64,000 bases of DNA from Gallionella sp. GTDB taxonomy: Bacteria > Pseudomonadota > Gammaproteobacteria > Burkholderiales > Gallionellaceae. Location of the stretch: contig JAQVVH010000001.1 in the NCBI GenBank assembly GCA_028699065.1, positions 640,326-704,325 of the forward strand. Reading direction: 5' to 3'. Each line of letters opens with the position of its first letter. Position 1 is the stretch's first letter. The notes under the pieces are model-generated. The model made no database searches, was not told the origin of the DNA, and saw only the letters and a program-made list of their open reading frames with translations. The translations under genes were made by a program, and so were the position numbers. Below, in pieces: positions 8,019-18,821 of this stretch.

Positions 8019-9440
8019 ATGCGAACCTTGATCCCCCTGCTTGCACTGGTACTGCTTGCCGGCTGTGCCCAGAATCCGGTCACCGGCACTCAGGATTTCG
8101 TCATGATGTCCGAAAGCCAGGAAGTCGCCCTCGGTCGCCAGGCCGACGTCCAAGTCAAGAAGCAATACAAAGTTTACGAATCGAAAGCGCTTCAGGATTA
8201 CGTTAATCGCGTCGGCCAGCGCATCGCTAAACAAAGCCACCGGCCCGACCTGCAATACCATTTCACCGTACTGGACTCGCCCGAGATCAACGCCTTCGCC
8301 CTGCCCGGCGGCTATGTCTACATCACCCGCAGCATTCTGGCCTACCTCAATAGCGAAGCCGAGCTGGCCGCCGTACTCGGACACGAAATCGGCCATGTCA
8401 CGGCACGTCATGGCGTTCGCCAGCAAAGCGCAGCCCAGGCCGCCAATCTCGGACTGACGATCGCCTCCATCTTCGTTCCCGAAGTCGGCTCAGTGGGCGG
8501 CCAGAATCTGGCGAACATCGTCGGCGGGGCCCTGCTTTCAGGATACGGGCGCGATCACGAACTTGAGGCCGACCGCCTTGGCGCCGAATATCTCGCGCGC
8601 ACCGCCTACGATCCTCAAGCCATCATCAAAGTCATCCGCGTCCTGAAAGACCAGGAACTGAAAGATGCCGAGCTGGCCAAACAGGAAGGACGCGAGCCGC
8701 GCCGCTATCACGGCCTGTTCGCCACACACCCGGACAACGACACCCGCCTACAGCAAGCCGTTGCGGAAGCCGGCAAGAACGGCAGCGCCCACACCCATCT
8801 CGAAGGACGCGAGGCATTTCTCACCGCCACCGATGGACTGTTGTTTGGCGACAGCAGCGATCAGGGGATCGTACGCAACAATCGCTTTTATCACGCCGAT
8901 CTCGGCATCAGCCTGGCTTTCCCGTCCACATGGCAAGTGCACAACCAGCCGGATGCGCTCATCGCCGTCAGCCCCGGTGGTGAAGCCATGATGCAACTCA
9001 AACTGGATCAGCAACCGCGGGGGACGCCCGTCGATTACGCGCGACGTATCATTGGCACTAGCACCGGCGTACGTCCGCTGGAAATCAACGGCCTCTCGGC
9101 GGCGACCTTCGAACTCAGCAACGCAATAGGCGGCGTCATTTACCTCGGCAAATTTGCCTATGTTGTGCAAGCCCAAGGCAAATCCCGCGGTGCGCTAACC
9201 TCGTTCCGCAACGATATTTTTGACACGGTGCACAGCTTCCATTCCCTCACCCCGGCGGAACGCAAACAAATCCGTCCGCTGGCACTCCGCGTCATCAATA
9301 CACGGCCGGGCGACACCTATGCCCGTTTGGCGCAAGGCTCGCCGCTGGGCAAATCCGCAGAGACCTATTTACGCCTGTTCAACGCGCAATATCCCGATGG
9401 CGAACCGCGCAGCGGTCAAGCCCTCAAGATCGTGGAATAA
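8019..9440 (+). CDS. M48-family metalloprotease, lipoprotein
   Basis: A 473-residue secreted zinc protease. The lipobox LLAGC puts the lipidated Cys at residue 16, so it should be anchored in the outer membrane facing the periplasm. Peptidase motif HEIGH at 122-126 supplies two zinc His and the catalytic Glu; ELEADRLGAEY holds the third ligand. The family includes BepA/LoiP-type quality-control proteases of outer-membrane proteins. The C-terminal part has no TPR repeats like BepA; it ends in a LysM-like stretch (VINTRPGDTYARLA), which may bind peptidoglycan. ATG 8019 has ACAGGAG six bases upstream; the TTG just before it was rejected. A glycosyltransferase gene follows by 6 bp. Confidence 0.9.
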   Translation: MRTLIPLLALVLLAGCAQNPVTGTQDFVMMSESQEVALGRQADVQVKKQYKVYESKALQDYVNRVGQRIAKQSHRPDLQYHFTVLDSPEINAFALPGGYVYITRSILAYLNSEAELAAVLGHEIGHVTARHGVRQQSAAQAANLGLTIASIFVPEVGSVGGQNLANIVGGALLSGYGRDHELEADRLGAEYLARTAYDPQAIIKVIRVLKDQELKDAELAKQEGREPRRYHGLFATHPDNDTRLQQAVAEAGKNGSAHTHLEGREAFLTATDGLLFGDSSDQGIVRNNRFYHADLGISLAFPSTWQVHNQPDALIAVSPGGEAMMQLKLDQQPRGTPVDYARRIIGTSTGVRPLEINGLSAATFELSNAIGGVIYLGKFAYVVQAQGKSRGALTSFRNDIFDTVHSFHSLTPAERKQIRPLALRVINTRPGDTYARLAQGSPLGKSAETYLRLFNAQYPDGEPRSGQALKIVE

Positions 9441-9446
9441 GCGCCC

Positions 9447-11090
9447 TTGTACTTCATCAAGCCCACCGACCCGCACCCGATCACGCCCGCCAAGGCATTT
9501 ATGCTGGCAGCCTTGCTGCTGATCTGGGTGCTGACCGGACTGATCGGTCACGACCCGTGGAAACCCGATGAAGCACAAGGTTTCGGCATTGTGTATTCGA
9601 TGCTGGAAAGCGGCCGCTGGCTGGTACCCACACTCGTAGGCGAACCCTACCTGGACAAACCGCCCCTGTACTACTGGACGGCCGCCCTGTTTGCAAAAGC
9701 GTTTTCGTCCTGGCTGCCACTACATGACGGCGCACGTCTGGCCAGCGGTTTTTATGTCGGACTCACATTGCTATTTACCGGATTGGCCGGGCGCAAGCTG
9801 TATGGCGAGAATCGCGGCTGGGCCGCCGCCATCATTCTGGCCGGCTGCATCGGGCTGCTGGTACGCGCCCACCAAATGGTCACCGACCTCGGGTTGCTGG
9901 CCGGTCTCGCCATGCTGCTATACGGCTACGCCATCAGCCAGGATCGCCCCATCCGCTCGGCCCTGTGGATCGGCACGGGACTCGGCGTGGGCTTTTTGTC
10001 CAAAGGATTTATCGCCCCCGTACTCTGGTTATTGATTGCCGTGGGTTTGCCCTTGCTATTCCGGCAATGGCGCACCGCGCGCTACACCCAAAGCCTGCTG
10101 CTTTCCGTACTGTTTGCACTGCCCTGGCTGACTCTCTGGCCACTATTGCTGTACCAGCATTCGCCCAATCTTTTCGCCGAGTGGGCTTGGACCAACAACA
10201 TCGGGCACTGGCTGGATTACGCCAGCAGAGGCCCCGACAAATCCTCGCTCTACTATCTGAACAACCTGCCCTGGCTGGCCTGGCCTGCCTGGCCGCTGGC
10301 CGCCTGGGTAGTGTGGCAATCGCGCCACCGCCTGCAACAACGCGATGATTTACAACTACCGCTGCTTGCCTTCGGCGTAATGTTACTCACCCTCAGCTTG
10401 GTGCCGAACATCAAGGAAGTCTTCGCCCTTCCGATGCTATTGCCTCTGGCATTACTGGCGACCGCCTCCCTTTCTACCCTCAAGCGCGGTGCGGCCAACG
10501 CGCTGGACTGGTTCGGACTGATGACGTTTGCCGTGTTTGCCATCGCCATGTGGTGGGGCTGGGCGGGGCTGTTGCTGGACAATCACGCCAAGATCACCCA
10601 GTGGCTCAAAGACTACCAGCCGGGTTTCGAGCCCGTGCTTAACACTACCCATTTCACCCTAGCCATTATTGCAACGGTTTTGTGGCTGGCACTGGTTTGG
10701 CGCGTGGGCCGCTCAATGCGCCGCGCCGTCACCAACTGGGCCGCCGGGATGACGCTGATCTGGATTCTGGCCATGACGCTGTGGCTGCCCTGGCTGGACA
10801 GCGGCAAGAGCTACCGCAATATGGTCGCCTCGCTTAAACATTCCATGCCGGAACACTACAAATGCGTGGGATACGATTATGTCGGTGACGGCCAGCGGGC
10901 CATGCTGCATTATTTCGGCGGCATCATCACCCGCGAGGATCGCCGGGAACGCTGCGACCTGCGCCTGGTTCAGGGCGATCGCCTGTCAAAACCCCTGCTG
11001 GATGAAACACACTGGAAGAAAATCTGGGAAGGCCGCCGCAAAGGCGACAAGAACGAACACTTCCGCCTCTACCAGCGGAAACCGGACTAA
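9447..11090 (+). CDS. GT39 (ArnT/PMT-like) glycosyltransferase, membrane protein
   Basis: A 547-residue polytopic membrane protein with about 10-12 hydrophobic segments. After the first segment it shows GHDPWKPDEAQGFG, the acidic motif used by GT39/GT-C enzymes that transfer sugars from polyprenyl phosphate, and then PTLVGEPYLDKPPLYYW as in ArnT-like proteins. Substrate and acceptor cannot be read from sequence; lipid A or a cell-surface glycan is a guess. The TTG at 9447 lies 6 bp after the protease stop; ATG 9499 (MLAALLLIW) is a possible later start but would lose residues before the first membrane segment. The gene converges with aroC. Confidence 0.85.
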   Translation: MYFIKPTDPHPITPAKAFMLAALLLIWVLTGLIGHDPWKPDEAQGFGIVYSMLESGRWLVPTLVGEPYLDKPPLYYWTAALFAKAFSSWLPLHDGARLASGFYVGLTLLFTGLAGRKLYGENRGWAAAIILAGCIGLLVRAHQMVTDLGLLAGLAMLLYGYAISQDRPIRSALWIGTGLGVGFLSKGFIAPVLWLLIAVGLPLLFRQWRTARYTQSLLLSVLFALPWLTLWPLLLYQHSPNLFAEWAWTNNIGHWLDYASRGPDKSSLYYLNNLPWLAWPAWPLAAWVVWQSRHRLQQRDDLQLPLLAFGVMLLTLSLVPNIKEVFALPMLLPLALLATASLSTLKRGAANALDWFGLMTFAVFAIAMWWGWAGLLLDNHAKITQWLKDYQPGFEPVLNTTHFTLAIIATVLWLALVWRVGRSMRRAVTNWAAGMTLIWILAMTLWLPWLDSGKSYRNMVASLKHSMPEHYKCVGYDYVGDGQRAMLHYFGGIITREDRRERCDLRLVQGDRLSKPLLDETHWKKIWEGRRKGDKNEHFRLYQRKPD

Positions 11091-11100
11091 AGTCGGGCAA

Positions 11101-12192
11101 TCAAATGCGGGGCGTCGCGCACTGCACATCCGCGTTTTGCGCGCGATGCCGCAAGGCATGGTCGATCAACACCAGTGCCAGCATCGCCTCGGCGATGGGC
11201 GTCGCACGGATACCCACACAAGGGTCGTGGCGCCCTTCGGTGGACACCATCACCGGATTGCCAGCCTTGTCGATGGAATGTCGTGGCAGCCGAATACTGG
11301 AAGTCGGTTTGATCGCGTAATGCGCCACAATATCCTGGCCAGTTGAAATCCCGCCCAGCACCCCACCCGCATTATTTGAAGCAAAACCCTGCGGCGTCAG
11401 TTCATCGCCGTGTTCGCTGCCACGTTGCGTGACGCAACCAAAACCCGCGCCAATCTCGACCCCCTTGACCGCATTAATCCCCATCAGCGCATGCGCAATG
11501 TCCGCATCCAGCCGATCGAACACCGGCTCGCCCCAACCCACGGGTACATGCTGCGCCACCACGGCCAGCTTGGCGCCAATGGAATCGCCAGACTTGCGCA
11601 AGGCGTCCATGTAATTTTCCAGTTGCGGTACATAGCTCGCATCAGCCACGAAGAAGCTGTTGCCCTCGGCGGTCACGTCATCCCACGATTTGAACGGAAT
11701 CTCGATCTCGCCGAGCTGCGCCAAATAGCCGCGCACACTCACGCCATATTTTTCCGCCAGCCATTTTTTGGCAATGGCGCCAGCCGCCACACGCGCCGCC
11801 GTCTCGCGTGCCGAAGAACGCCCGCCGCCGCGATAGTCGCGAATGCCATATTTGTGCCAGTAGGTGTAATCCGCATGGCCGGGGCGGAAAGTTTCGGCGA
11901 TGCTGCCGTAATCCTTGCTGCGCTGGTCTTCGTTGCGAATCAGCAACGCAATGGGCGTGCCTGTGGTTTTACCCTCGAACACGCCGGAAAGAATTTCCAC
12001 CGTATCCGACTCGCGCCGCTGGGTAACATGGCGCGAAGTGCCCGGCTTGCGGCGATCCAGATCAATCTGGATATCGGCTTCGCTCAAAGCCATGCCCGGC
12101 GGACAACCATCCACGACGCAGCCAATCGCCGCGCCATGGGATTCACCAAAATTCGTCACAGTAAAAAGAGTCCCGAATGTATTGCCTGACAT
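11101..12192 (-). CDS. aroC: Chorismate synthase
   Basis: AroC makes chorismate from EPSP with reduced FMN, the last shared step to aromatic amino acids and folate. The 363-residue product starts [20 protein letters not shown] and has the signatures [19 protein letters not shown] and [20 protein letters not shown], as well as the C-terminal [17 protein letters not shown]. Start 12192 gives the normal family length; the longer frame to 12261 is unsupported. It is transcribed alone, divergent from the quinone oxidoreductase gene. Confidence 0.98.
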   Translation of the reverse strand: MSGNTFGTLFTVTNFGESHGAAIGCVVDGCPPGMALSEADIQIDLDRRKPGTSRHVTQRRESDTVEILSGVFEGKTTGTPIALLIRNEDQRSKDYGSIAETFRPGHADYTYWHKYGIRDYRGGGRSSARETAARVAAGAIAKKWLAEKYGVSVRGYLAQLGEIEIPFKSWDDVTAEGNSFFVADASYVPQLENYMDALRKSGDSIGAKLAVVAQHVPVGWGEPVFDRLDADIAHALMGINAVKGVEIGAGFGCVTQRGSEHGDELTPQGFASNNAGGVLGGISTGQDIVAHYAIKPTSSIRLPRHSIDKAGNPVMVSTEGRHDPCVGIRATPIAEAMLALVLIDHALRHRAQNADVQCATPRI

Positions 12193-12266
12193 GATGTCGT
12201 CTCGCGTAAACAGTGCGCGGAGTTTAACATAGCGCTCCCGAGACTTACTTGCCCGGAGCACGGCCC

Positions 12267-13271
12267 ATGAAAGCCATACTTGCGATTGCTGCCGGCGGCA
12301 CCGAGGTGCTGCAACTCCAGGAAATTCCGCTGCCGGAATTGCCCTCGCCGCATCACCTGCGCATCCGTCTGGCCGCGGCCGGCGTCAATCCGGTCGACAC
12401 CAAACTGCGCGCCAAACCCGCCTATCATCCCGACAAGCTGCCGACCATTCTCGGCTGCGATGGTGCCGGCACCGTTGAATCCATCGGCGACGCGGTCACC
12501 CGATTCAAAGTCGGTGATGCCGTCTATTTTTGCAATGGCGGCCTCGGCGACGAACCCGGTAATTACGCGGAATTCACCACGCTGCACGAAGGCTATTGCG
12601 CGGCCAGCCCCAACACCCTGACGCTGGCGGAAGCGGCCGCACTGCCGCTGGTGCTGATTACCGCCTGGGAAGCGCTGCTTGAACGCTGCCATCTGCAAGC
12701 CGAACAAACCCTGCTGATTCACGCTGCCGCCGGCGGGGTCGGGCACATCGCACTCCAGCTCGCGCATCGTCTTGGCGCGCGCATCGCCGTCACGGTCAGC
12801 GACAACAGAAAAGCCGGACTGGCGCAAGCCCTCGGCGCGGAAAAAATCATCCACTACCGCGAACAAAATTTCGTGCAGGAAATCCTCGACTGGACCGACG
12901 GGCGCGGCGTGGACATCGTTTTTGACACCGTCGGCGGCGACACTTTTTTGCGCTCGCTCGACGCCGCCAGCATCGGCGGCACCGTCGTCAGCCTTCTCAC
13001 CACACCGCTTAGTCAGGCCGACGTACAGAAAGCCCGCCTGCGCAATCTTTCGCTCGCTTTCGAGCTCATGCTAACGCCGCAAGTCATGCAGCTTCACGAG
13101 GCGCGCGTTCGCCAGCGCATCATCCTCGAAGAGGCTGCAAAGCTGGTTGAGGCCGGCCAGCTCGGCGTGCTGATCACGCACCAACTGCCGCTGGCAGAAG
13201 CCGCCGAAGCACACCGCCTGATCGAACAGGGCGGAACAACCGGCAAGATTGTACTCACCGTCACGGCATGA
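12267..13271 (+). CDS. Zinc-independent MDR quinone oxidoreductase
   Basis: A 334-residue medium-chain reductase of the NADPH:quinone oxidoreductase type. It begins [11 protein letters not shown], has [12 protein letters not shown] where zinc ADHs have ligands, and [19 protein letters not shown] as NADPH-binding Rossmann motif near residue 160; no structural-zinc Cys cluster is present. Substrate is unknown. ATG 12267 has CGGAG eight bases upstream. The stop overlaps the tatD start (ATGA), so the two are translationally coupled. Confidence 0.88.
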   Translation: MKAILAIAAGGTEVLQLQEIPLPELPSPHHLRIRLAAAGVNPVDTKLRAKPAYHPDKLPTILGCDGAGTVESIGDAVTRFKVGDAVYFCNGGLGDEPGNYAEFTTLHEGYCAASPNTLTLAEAAALPLVLITAWEALLERCHLQAEQTLLIHAAAGGVGHIALQLAHRLGARIAVTVSDNRKAGLAQALGAEKIIHYREQNFVQEILDWTDGRGVDIVFDTVGGDTFLRSLDAASIGGTVVSLLTTPLSQADVQKARLRNLSLAFELMLTPQVMQLHEARVRQRIILEEAAKLVEAGQLGVLITHQLPLAEAAEAHRLIEQGGTTGKIVLTVTA

Positions 13272-14056
13272 TTTTTATCGACACCCACTGCCATCTCGAT
13301 GCCGCCGAATTCAACGGCGGACAAAGTGCGCGCATTGCCGCCGCGACCGCTGCGGGCGTCGCGGGCATCGTCATCCCCGGCGTGGCACGCGAAAATTTTG
13401 CCCTCGTGCACACGTTGTGCGCGCAAGCCCCCGGCTGCTTCCCCGCCTTCGGCATTCATCCGATGTACACCGATCAAGCGCATCCGGACGACTTACCCGT
13501 GCTGCGCGACTATCTGAGTAAGGCCGAAACCGTTGCCGTGGGCGAAATCGGGCTCGACTTTTTCATCGACCATTACGACCGCGCGCAGCAGGAATATTTT
13601 TTTATCGCGCAGCTCAAACTCGCGCGTGAATTTGATCTGCCCGTATTGCTGCACATCCGCCGCGCGCAGGACATCATTCTCAAATATCTGCGCCGGCATC
13701 CGGTTCGGGGCGGCATTGCACACGCCTTCAACGGCAGCCCGCAACAGGCGGCGGAATTCATCAAACTCGGCTTCAAGCTCGGCTTCGGCGGCGCCATGAC
13801 CTATCCGCGTGCCACACGGCTGCGCCAACTGGCCACCCGCTTGCCACTCGACAGCATCGTGCTGGAAACCGATGCGCCGGACATCCCGCCGGCATTTCTC
13901 GAGCGCGGCAGCCCGAATGCGCCGGAATATCTGCCGCAAATCGCCGCGACACTGGCCGAACTGCGCGGCATGTCATTGCAGGACATTGCGCGCATCACCA
14001 CCGAAAATGCACTTGCCGCCTTACCCAAACTTGCCGCCGCCATGACGGCCCGATGA
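13268..14056 (+). CDS. TatD-family metal-dependent hydrolase
   Basis: A 262-residue TIM-barrel hydrolase. The N-terminal DTHCHLD supplies two metal His; GEIGLDFF supplies a Glu, LLHIRRA a His, HAFNGS a His and ETDAPD the catalytic Asp, all of the TatD signature. Family members act as 3'-5' deoxyribonucleases or D-aminoacyl-tRNA deacylases; the sequence most resembles the YjjV branch. It overlaps its neighbours by ATGA on both sides, in a qor-tatD-tcdA unit. Confidence 0.93.
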   Translation: MIFIDTHCHLDAAEFNGGQSARIAAATAAGVAGIVIPGVARENFALVHTLCAQAPGCFPAFGIHPMYTDQAHPDDLPVLRDYLSKAETVAVGEIGLDFFIDHYDRAQQEYFFIAQLKLAREFDLPVLLHIRRAQDIILKYLRRHPVRGGIAHAFNGSPQQAAEFIKLGFKLGFGGAMTYPRATRLRQLATRLPLDSIVLETDAPDIPPAFLERGSPNAPEYLPQIAATLAELRGMSLQDIARITTENALAALPKLAAAMTAR

Positions 14057-14835
14057 CCATGCCACTTTCCCATCTCGATGAAGATCACGGCCGCCGCTTT
14101 GGCGGTATCGACCGGCTTTACGGCGACGGCGCGCGCCTCACCCTGCATCGCGGCCGCGTCGCGATAATCGGCGTGGGCGGCGTAGGCTCATGGACCGTCG
14201 AAGCCCTGGCCCGCAGCGGCGTTGGGCATCTCACGCTGATCGACCTCGACCACATCGCCGTTTCCAATATCAACCGGCAAATCCAGGCGCTGGAAAGCAC
14301 GCTGGGCCAGGCCAAAGTGCTGGCCTTGCAAAACCGCATTCGCGATATCAATCCCGCCTGCCAGGTGAACGTAATCGAAGATTTTCTCAGCCCGGAAAAT
14401 ATGGCGCAGCTAATTGACCCGCAACGCTTCGATGCCATCGTCGACGCCTGCGACGACGCCAAAACCAAAGCCGCGCTGATCGTCCACGCCCGGCAGCATA
14501 AAATCCCGCTCGTCGTCTGCGGCGCGGCCGGCGGCAAAAGCAATCCGCTGAATCTGCGCCAGGACGATTTGGGACGCGTCACCCACGACGCCCTGCTCTC
14601 ACGCCTGCGCAGCCTGCTCAAGAAAACATTCAACCTTCAGCCCCGCAAAAACGGCAAATTCGGCGTGGCCTGCGTTTATCTGGAAGAAGCCTCACGGCGC
14701 AGCACAAGCTGTACCGCGAACGACCTCAATTGCGCCGGCTACGGCTCAGCCGTCACCGTCACCGCCGCGATGGGGCTCGCCGCAGCAGCCTGGTGTTTGG
14801 AAAAATTGCTGGTCCCTGAAGCCGACCGGAAATAG
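14053..14835 (+). CDS. tcdA: tRNA threonylcarbamoyladenosine dehydratase
   Basis: TcdA (CsdL/YgdL) is an E1-like enzyme that uses ATP to cyclise t6A37 of tRNA to ct6A. The 260-residue product has the ATP-binding GVGGVGSWTVEALARSG near residue 38, the conserved DLDHIAVSNINRQIQA, DACDDAKTKAALI and the C-terminal CAGYGSAVTVTAAMGLAAA. ThiF/MoeB-type enzymes differ in lacking the RFGGIDRLYG start seen here. It overlaps the tatD stop by ATGA. An in-frame ATG two codons on is possible. Confidence 0.95.
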   Translation: MTMPLSHLDEDHGRRFGGIDRLYGDGARLTLHRGRVAIIGVGGVGSWTVEALARSGVGHLTLIDLDHIAVSNINRQIQALESTLGQAKVLALQNRIRDINPACQVNVIEDFLSPENMAQLIDPQRFDAIVDACDDAKTKAALIVHARQHKIPLVVCGAAGGKSNPLNLRQDDLGRVTHDALLSRLRSLLKKTFNLQPRKNGKFGVACVYLEEASRRSTSCTANDLNCAGYGSAVTVTAAMGLAAAAWCLEKLLVPEADRK

Positions 14836-14858
14836 TAAAAAACATCCGCAGGAAGCAC

Positions 14859-14896
14859 CGGCCTATATATTTCGGCCTATTGTTATTTCCGGCCTA
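14859..14896. repeat. Three CGGCCTA direct repeats before the MBOAT gene
   Basis: CGGCCTA occurs at 14859-14865, 14873-14879 and 14890-14896 (spacing 14 and 17) in the short gap after tcdA; a related CGCCTAG follows. They could be operator half-sites controlling the acylation genes, but no factor is known to me. Confidence 0.4.
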
Positions 14897-14917
14897 ATCG
14901 CCTAGGCTCCGCCCATC

Positions 14918-16523
<1,606 letters not shown>

Positions 16524-16525
16524 CC

Positions 16526-17782
16526 ATGCGCCGCTATCTCAAACATTTTTTTCTGGCTGGCCTGATTATGGGAGCGCTTATTCCCGCGCTGAACTGGCTG
16601 ATCGATCCCTATGCCGTCTTCAGCGGTCTACGCATTGCAGGTTTCAATGCTGACAAACCAGCCATCGCACCCAACGAACGAATTTACAAAACCCTGGGGC
16701 TTGCCGAAGAAAAACCTGAAATCATTTTCTTGGGTACGTCACGCACTGATATCGGGCTTGACCCCAAGCACCCCGCTTTTTCTGGAAACAAGGTATTAAA
16801 TCTTGGCATCAGCAGCCAACCGTACCGCGAAAGCCGTCTATTGCTGGAAAAGGTGATGGCAAGTGGCAACCTCCGCACTGTGGTTATCGGCACTGATTTT
16901 TTTGCTGCGAATACTTATCTGAAGCCGCCTGCCAATTTTACTGATGACGATTATTCGGCTTATCGGAAATTGCAACTTTTGACTGCGGTTTCAACTATCA
17001 AGGACAGTATTAAAACCGCATTGGGACGGGATATTGGAGCGGGTAATCGATGGGAAGCCGATGGCCGGCGAATCTATAATGACATGGCAAAAACGTTGGG
17101 TGGAAATCGGGAGTTCTTTTCGAGAAACGTGAAATCTTATACGCAGGCCACTTATCTCCCGGAACCCCAATGTGATTTCTCTTTTGGCGGAACCAACAAA
17201 GAACCCCTTGAAAACATTCGCCTGATCATTGCCGCAGCCTATCGTGACGGGTTGGACTTACGTCTTTTCATCTCACCATCGCATGCCTGGCAATGGGAGA
17301 CGATAGCTGCGGCCGGTCTGTGGCAGCAATGGGAGGAATGGAAAAGAAGGTTAGTTCGGATCAACGAAACGGAAGCAGCCAATGCCGGGAAGCCTCCATT
17401 TCCCATTTGGGATTTGACTGGCTACAGCAGCATAACGACAGAAGCAATTCCTCCGCTCAACGATGTCAGCATATTTATGAAAAATTATTACGATGCTTCC
17501 CACTACACACCCGAGGTTGGCAATCTCGTCCTGGACAAAATCTTCGATTTCCATGAGCCGTCTCGCCAAGTGCCTAAGGATTTCGGCGTCCGCATTGCCT
17601 CTGACAATATTGAAAGCCACTTTGCCCGGATTCGACATGAACGGGAAATTTATCTGGCAAGTCACCCGGCCGATATCAAGGAAATTGAGTCCATCGCCAC
17701 AGAGGTAAAAAGCAAAAAGCACTGCATCAATCCGCTAAACTCCGCCGCACCGCAGCGCCGCAACCCACCTCAACCCGGCTGA
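16526..17782 (+). CDS. Membrane-anchored SGNH-like protein, partner of the MBOAT acyltransferase
   Basis: A 418-residue protein with an N-terminal hydrophobic segment (residues 7-26) and a periplasmic body. IIFLGTSRTDIGL puts a candidate nucleophile Ser72 after a beta-strand, and YYDASHYTPEVGN gives an Asp323-His326 pair, the layout of SGNH/AlgJ-AlgX acetyltransferases and esterases. These take the acetyl group exported by the MBOAT protein and place it on a polysaccharide. Its ATG is 2 nt after the MBOAT stop, and no purine-rich ribosome binding site precedes it, so translation probably depends on ribosomes finishing the MBOAT frame. The gene looks AT-richer than its neighbours. The last 13 bp overlap the convergent hemoglobin gene. 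Function is inferred. Confidence 0.75.
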   Translation: MRRYLKHFFLAGLIMGALIPALNWLIDPYAVFSGLRIAGFNADKPAIAPNERIYKTLGLAEEKPEIIFLGTSRTDIGLDPKHPAFSGNKVLNLGISSQPYRESRLLLEKVMASGNLRTVVIGTDFFAANTYLKPPANFTDDDYSAYRKLQLLTAVSTIKDSIKTALGRDIGAGNRWEADGRRIYNDMAKTLGGNREFFSRNVKSYTQATYLPEPQCDFSFGGTNKEPLENIRLIIAAAYRDGLDLRLFISPSHAWQWETIAAAGLWQQWEEWKRRLVRINETEAANAGKPPFPIWDLTGYSSITTEAIPPLNDVSIFMKNYYDASHYTPEVGNLVLDKIFDFHEPSRQVPKDFGVRIASDNIESHFARIRHEREIYLASHPADIKEIESIATEVKSKKHCINPLNSAAPQRRNPPQPG

Positions 17783-18168
17783 TTGCGCATGTGGTCAGCG
17801 ACTTTGGTGAAGGCGGCAAACAATTCCTCGCGCAGCGCCGGGTCCGTTACCACTTCGTCGAGCGTCTGACGCATGCACAGCAGCCACTGGTCGCGTTCGG
17901 CGGCGCCAATTGCAAATGGGAAATGGCGGCGGCGCAAAAAAGGCTGGCCGAATTCCTGCACGAATAGCTGCGGTCCACCCATCCAGCCCGACAAGAATTT
18001 GAACAGTTTGTCTTCCGCGCCGGCCAGATTTTCCGCGTGCATTTTGCGGATGCCATAGGTCTCCGGCAGTTCGTCCATGATCCGGTAAAAACGTTGCACG
18101 AGCTGGCGCACAACGGTTTCACCGCCGATGCGCTGGTAATGGGTTGGGGGTGCCGAAGTTTGTGACAT
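17770..18168 (-). CDS. Group II truncated hemoglobin
   Basis: A 132-residue 2-on-2 globin. The proximal heme His is His82 in RRRHFPF, Tyr28 (QRFYRIMD) fits B10, and Trp95 (DQWLLCM) is the G8 Trp that marks group II. Such proteins bind oxygen or react with NO and peroxide; a role in redox protection is likely but not shown here. It converges with and overlaps the end of the SGNH gene and lies 31 bp after thpR on the same strand. Confidence 0.92.
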   Translation of the reverse strand: MSQTSAPPTHYQRIGGETVVRQLVQRFYRIMDELPETYGIRKMHAENLAGAEDKLFKFLSGWMGGPQLFVQEFGQPFLRRRHFPFAIGAAERDQWLLCMRQTLDEVVTDPALREELFAAFTKVADHMRNQPG

Positions 18169-18199
18169 GATTTTTTGCGGGTATGCCGGGGCGCCGATT

Positions 18200-18736
18200 C
18201 TACTTCAGCGGGAAGCGCGCCAGCACTTGATAATGCGGCGTTCCGGCGTCGGGCATGGATTGCACCAGAACGAAGTCGGAGACCGGCCACTCGATTTTGG
18301 GCACTTGCGGCAAGGGGGCTTCGCTGCACTGGGCATAGCGCAATAGCGTCACATGTGGCTGGTAGTCGCGCTGTTCAAAGCGAAACCGGTGGCGCCGCAA
18401 GCCGGCCTGCAATTCGGCCACAAGGGCGCGCAATGCGGGCGGGACGGCAGCAGGCGCTGCGTAGGCGATATGGTTATGCTGCCAGTAACGGGGCTGATCG
18501 AACGTAACCGAAAACGGTGCGATCGTCAGCTCGCGGGCCGCGAGTTGCAACGCCTCCAGCCGCCGCACGGTGACATTACCGAGAAAGACCAGCGTGGCAT
18601 GAAGCGTATCTGCGCGCATCTCCCGCCCGCCGAAAACGGGATGGAGCATGTGCTGCCAGCCGGCCAGCGCCTCCCGTTGGGCGGGGCCGGGCCAGAGTGC
18701 AAAAAATACGCGCGCGTGAGGATCAGCCTGATTCAT
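18200..18736 (-). CDS. thpR: RNA 2',3'-cyclic phosphodiesterase
   Basis: A 178-residue member of the 2H phosphoesterase family (also called 2'-5' RNA ligase, LigT). Both HxTx motifs are present: HATLVFLG with His46 and HVTLLRY with His128. It opens 2',3'-cyclic phosphates in RNA to 2'-phosphates. It starts [17 protein letters not shown] and is divergent from the large oxidoreductase gene. Confidence 0.93.
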   Translation of the reverse strand: MNQADPHARVFFALWPGPAQREALAGWQHMLHPVFGGREMRADTLHATLVFLGNVTVRRLEALQLAARELTIAPFSVTFDQPRYWQHNHIAYAAPAAVPPALRALVAELQAGLRRHRFRFEQRDYQPHVTLLRYAQCSEAPLPQVPKIEWPVSDFVLVQSMPDAGTPHYQVLARFPLK

Positions 18737-18821
18737 GGGCGCATTTTATCCGTATCGGCAGCGTGGTCGAGAAGGTGGCCGCATTCGGGTAAAATGCGCG
18801 CCTTACCCGCAAGGATTCCGC

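Noticed and set aside
7587..8426. Minus-strand frame of 279 codons over rpmE and the protease start
   Set aside because: It crosses the rpmE terminator and is opposed by two certain genes.
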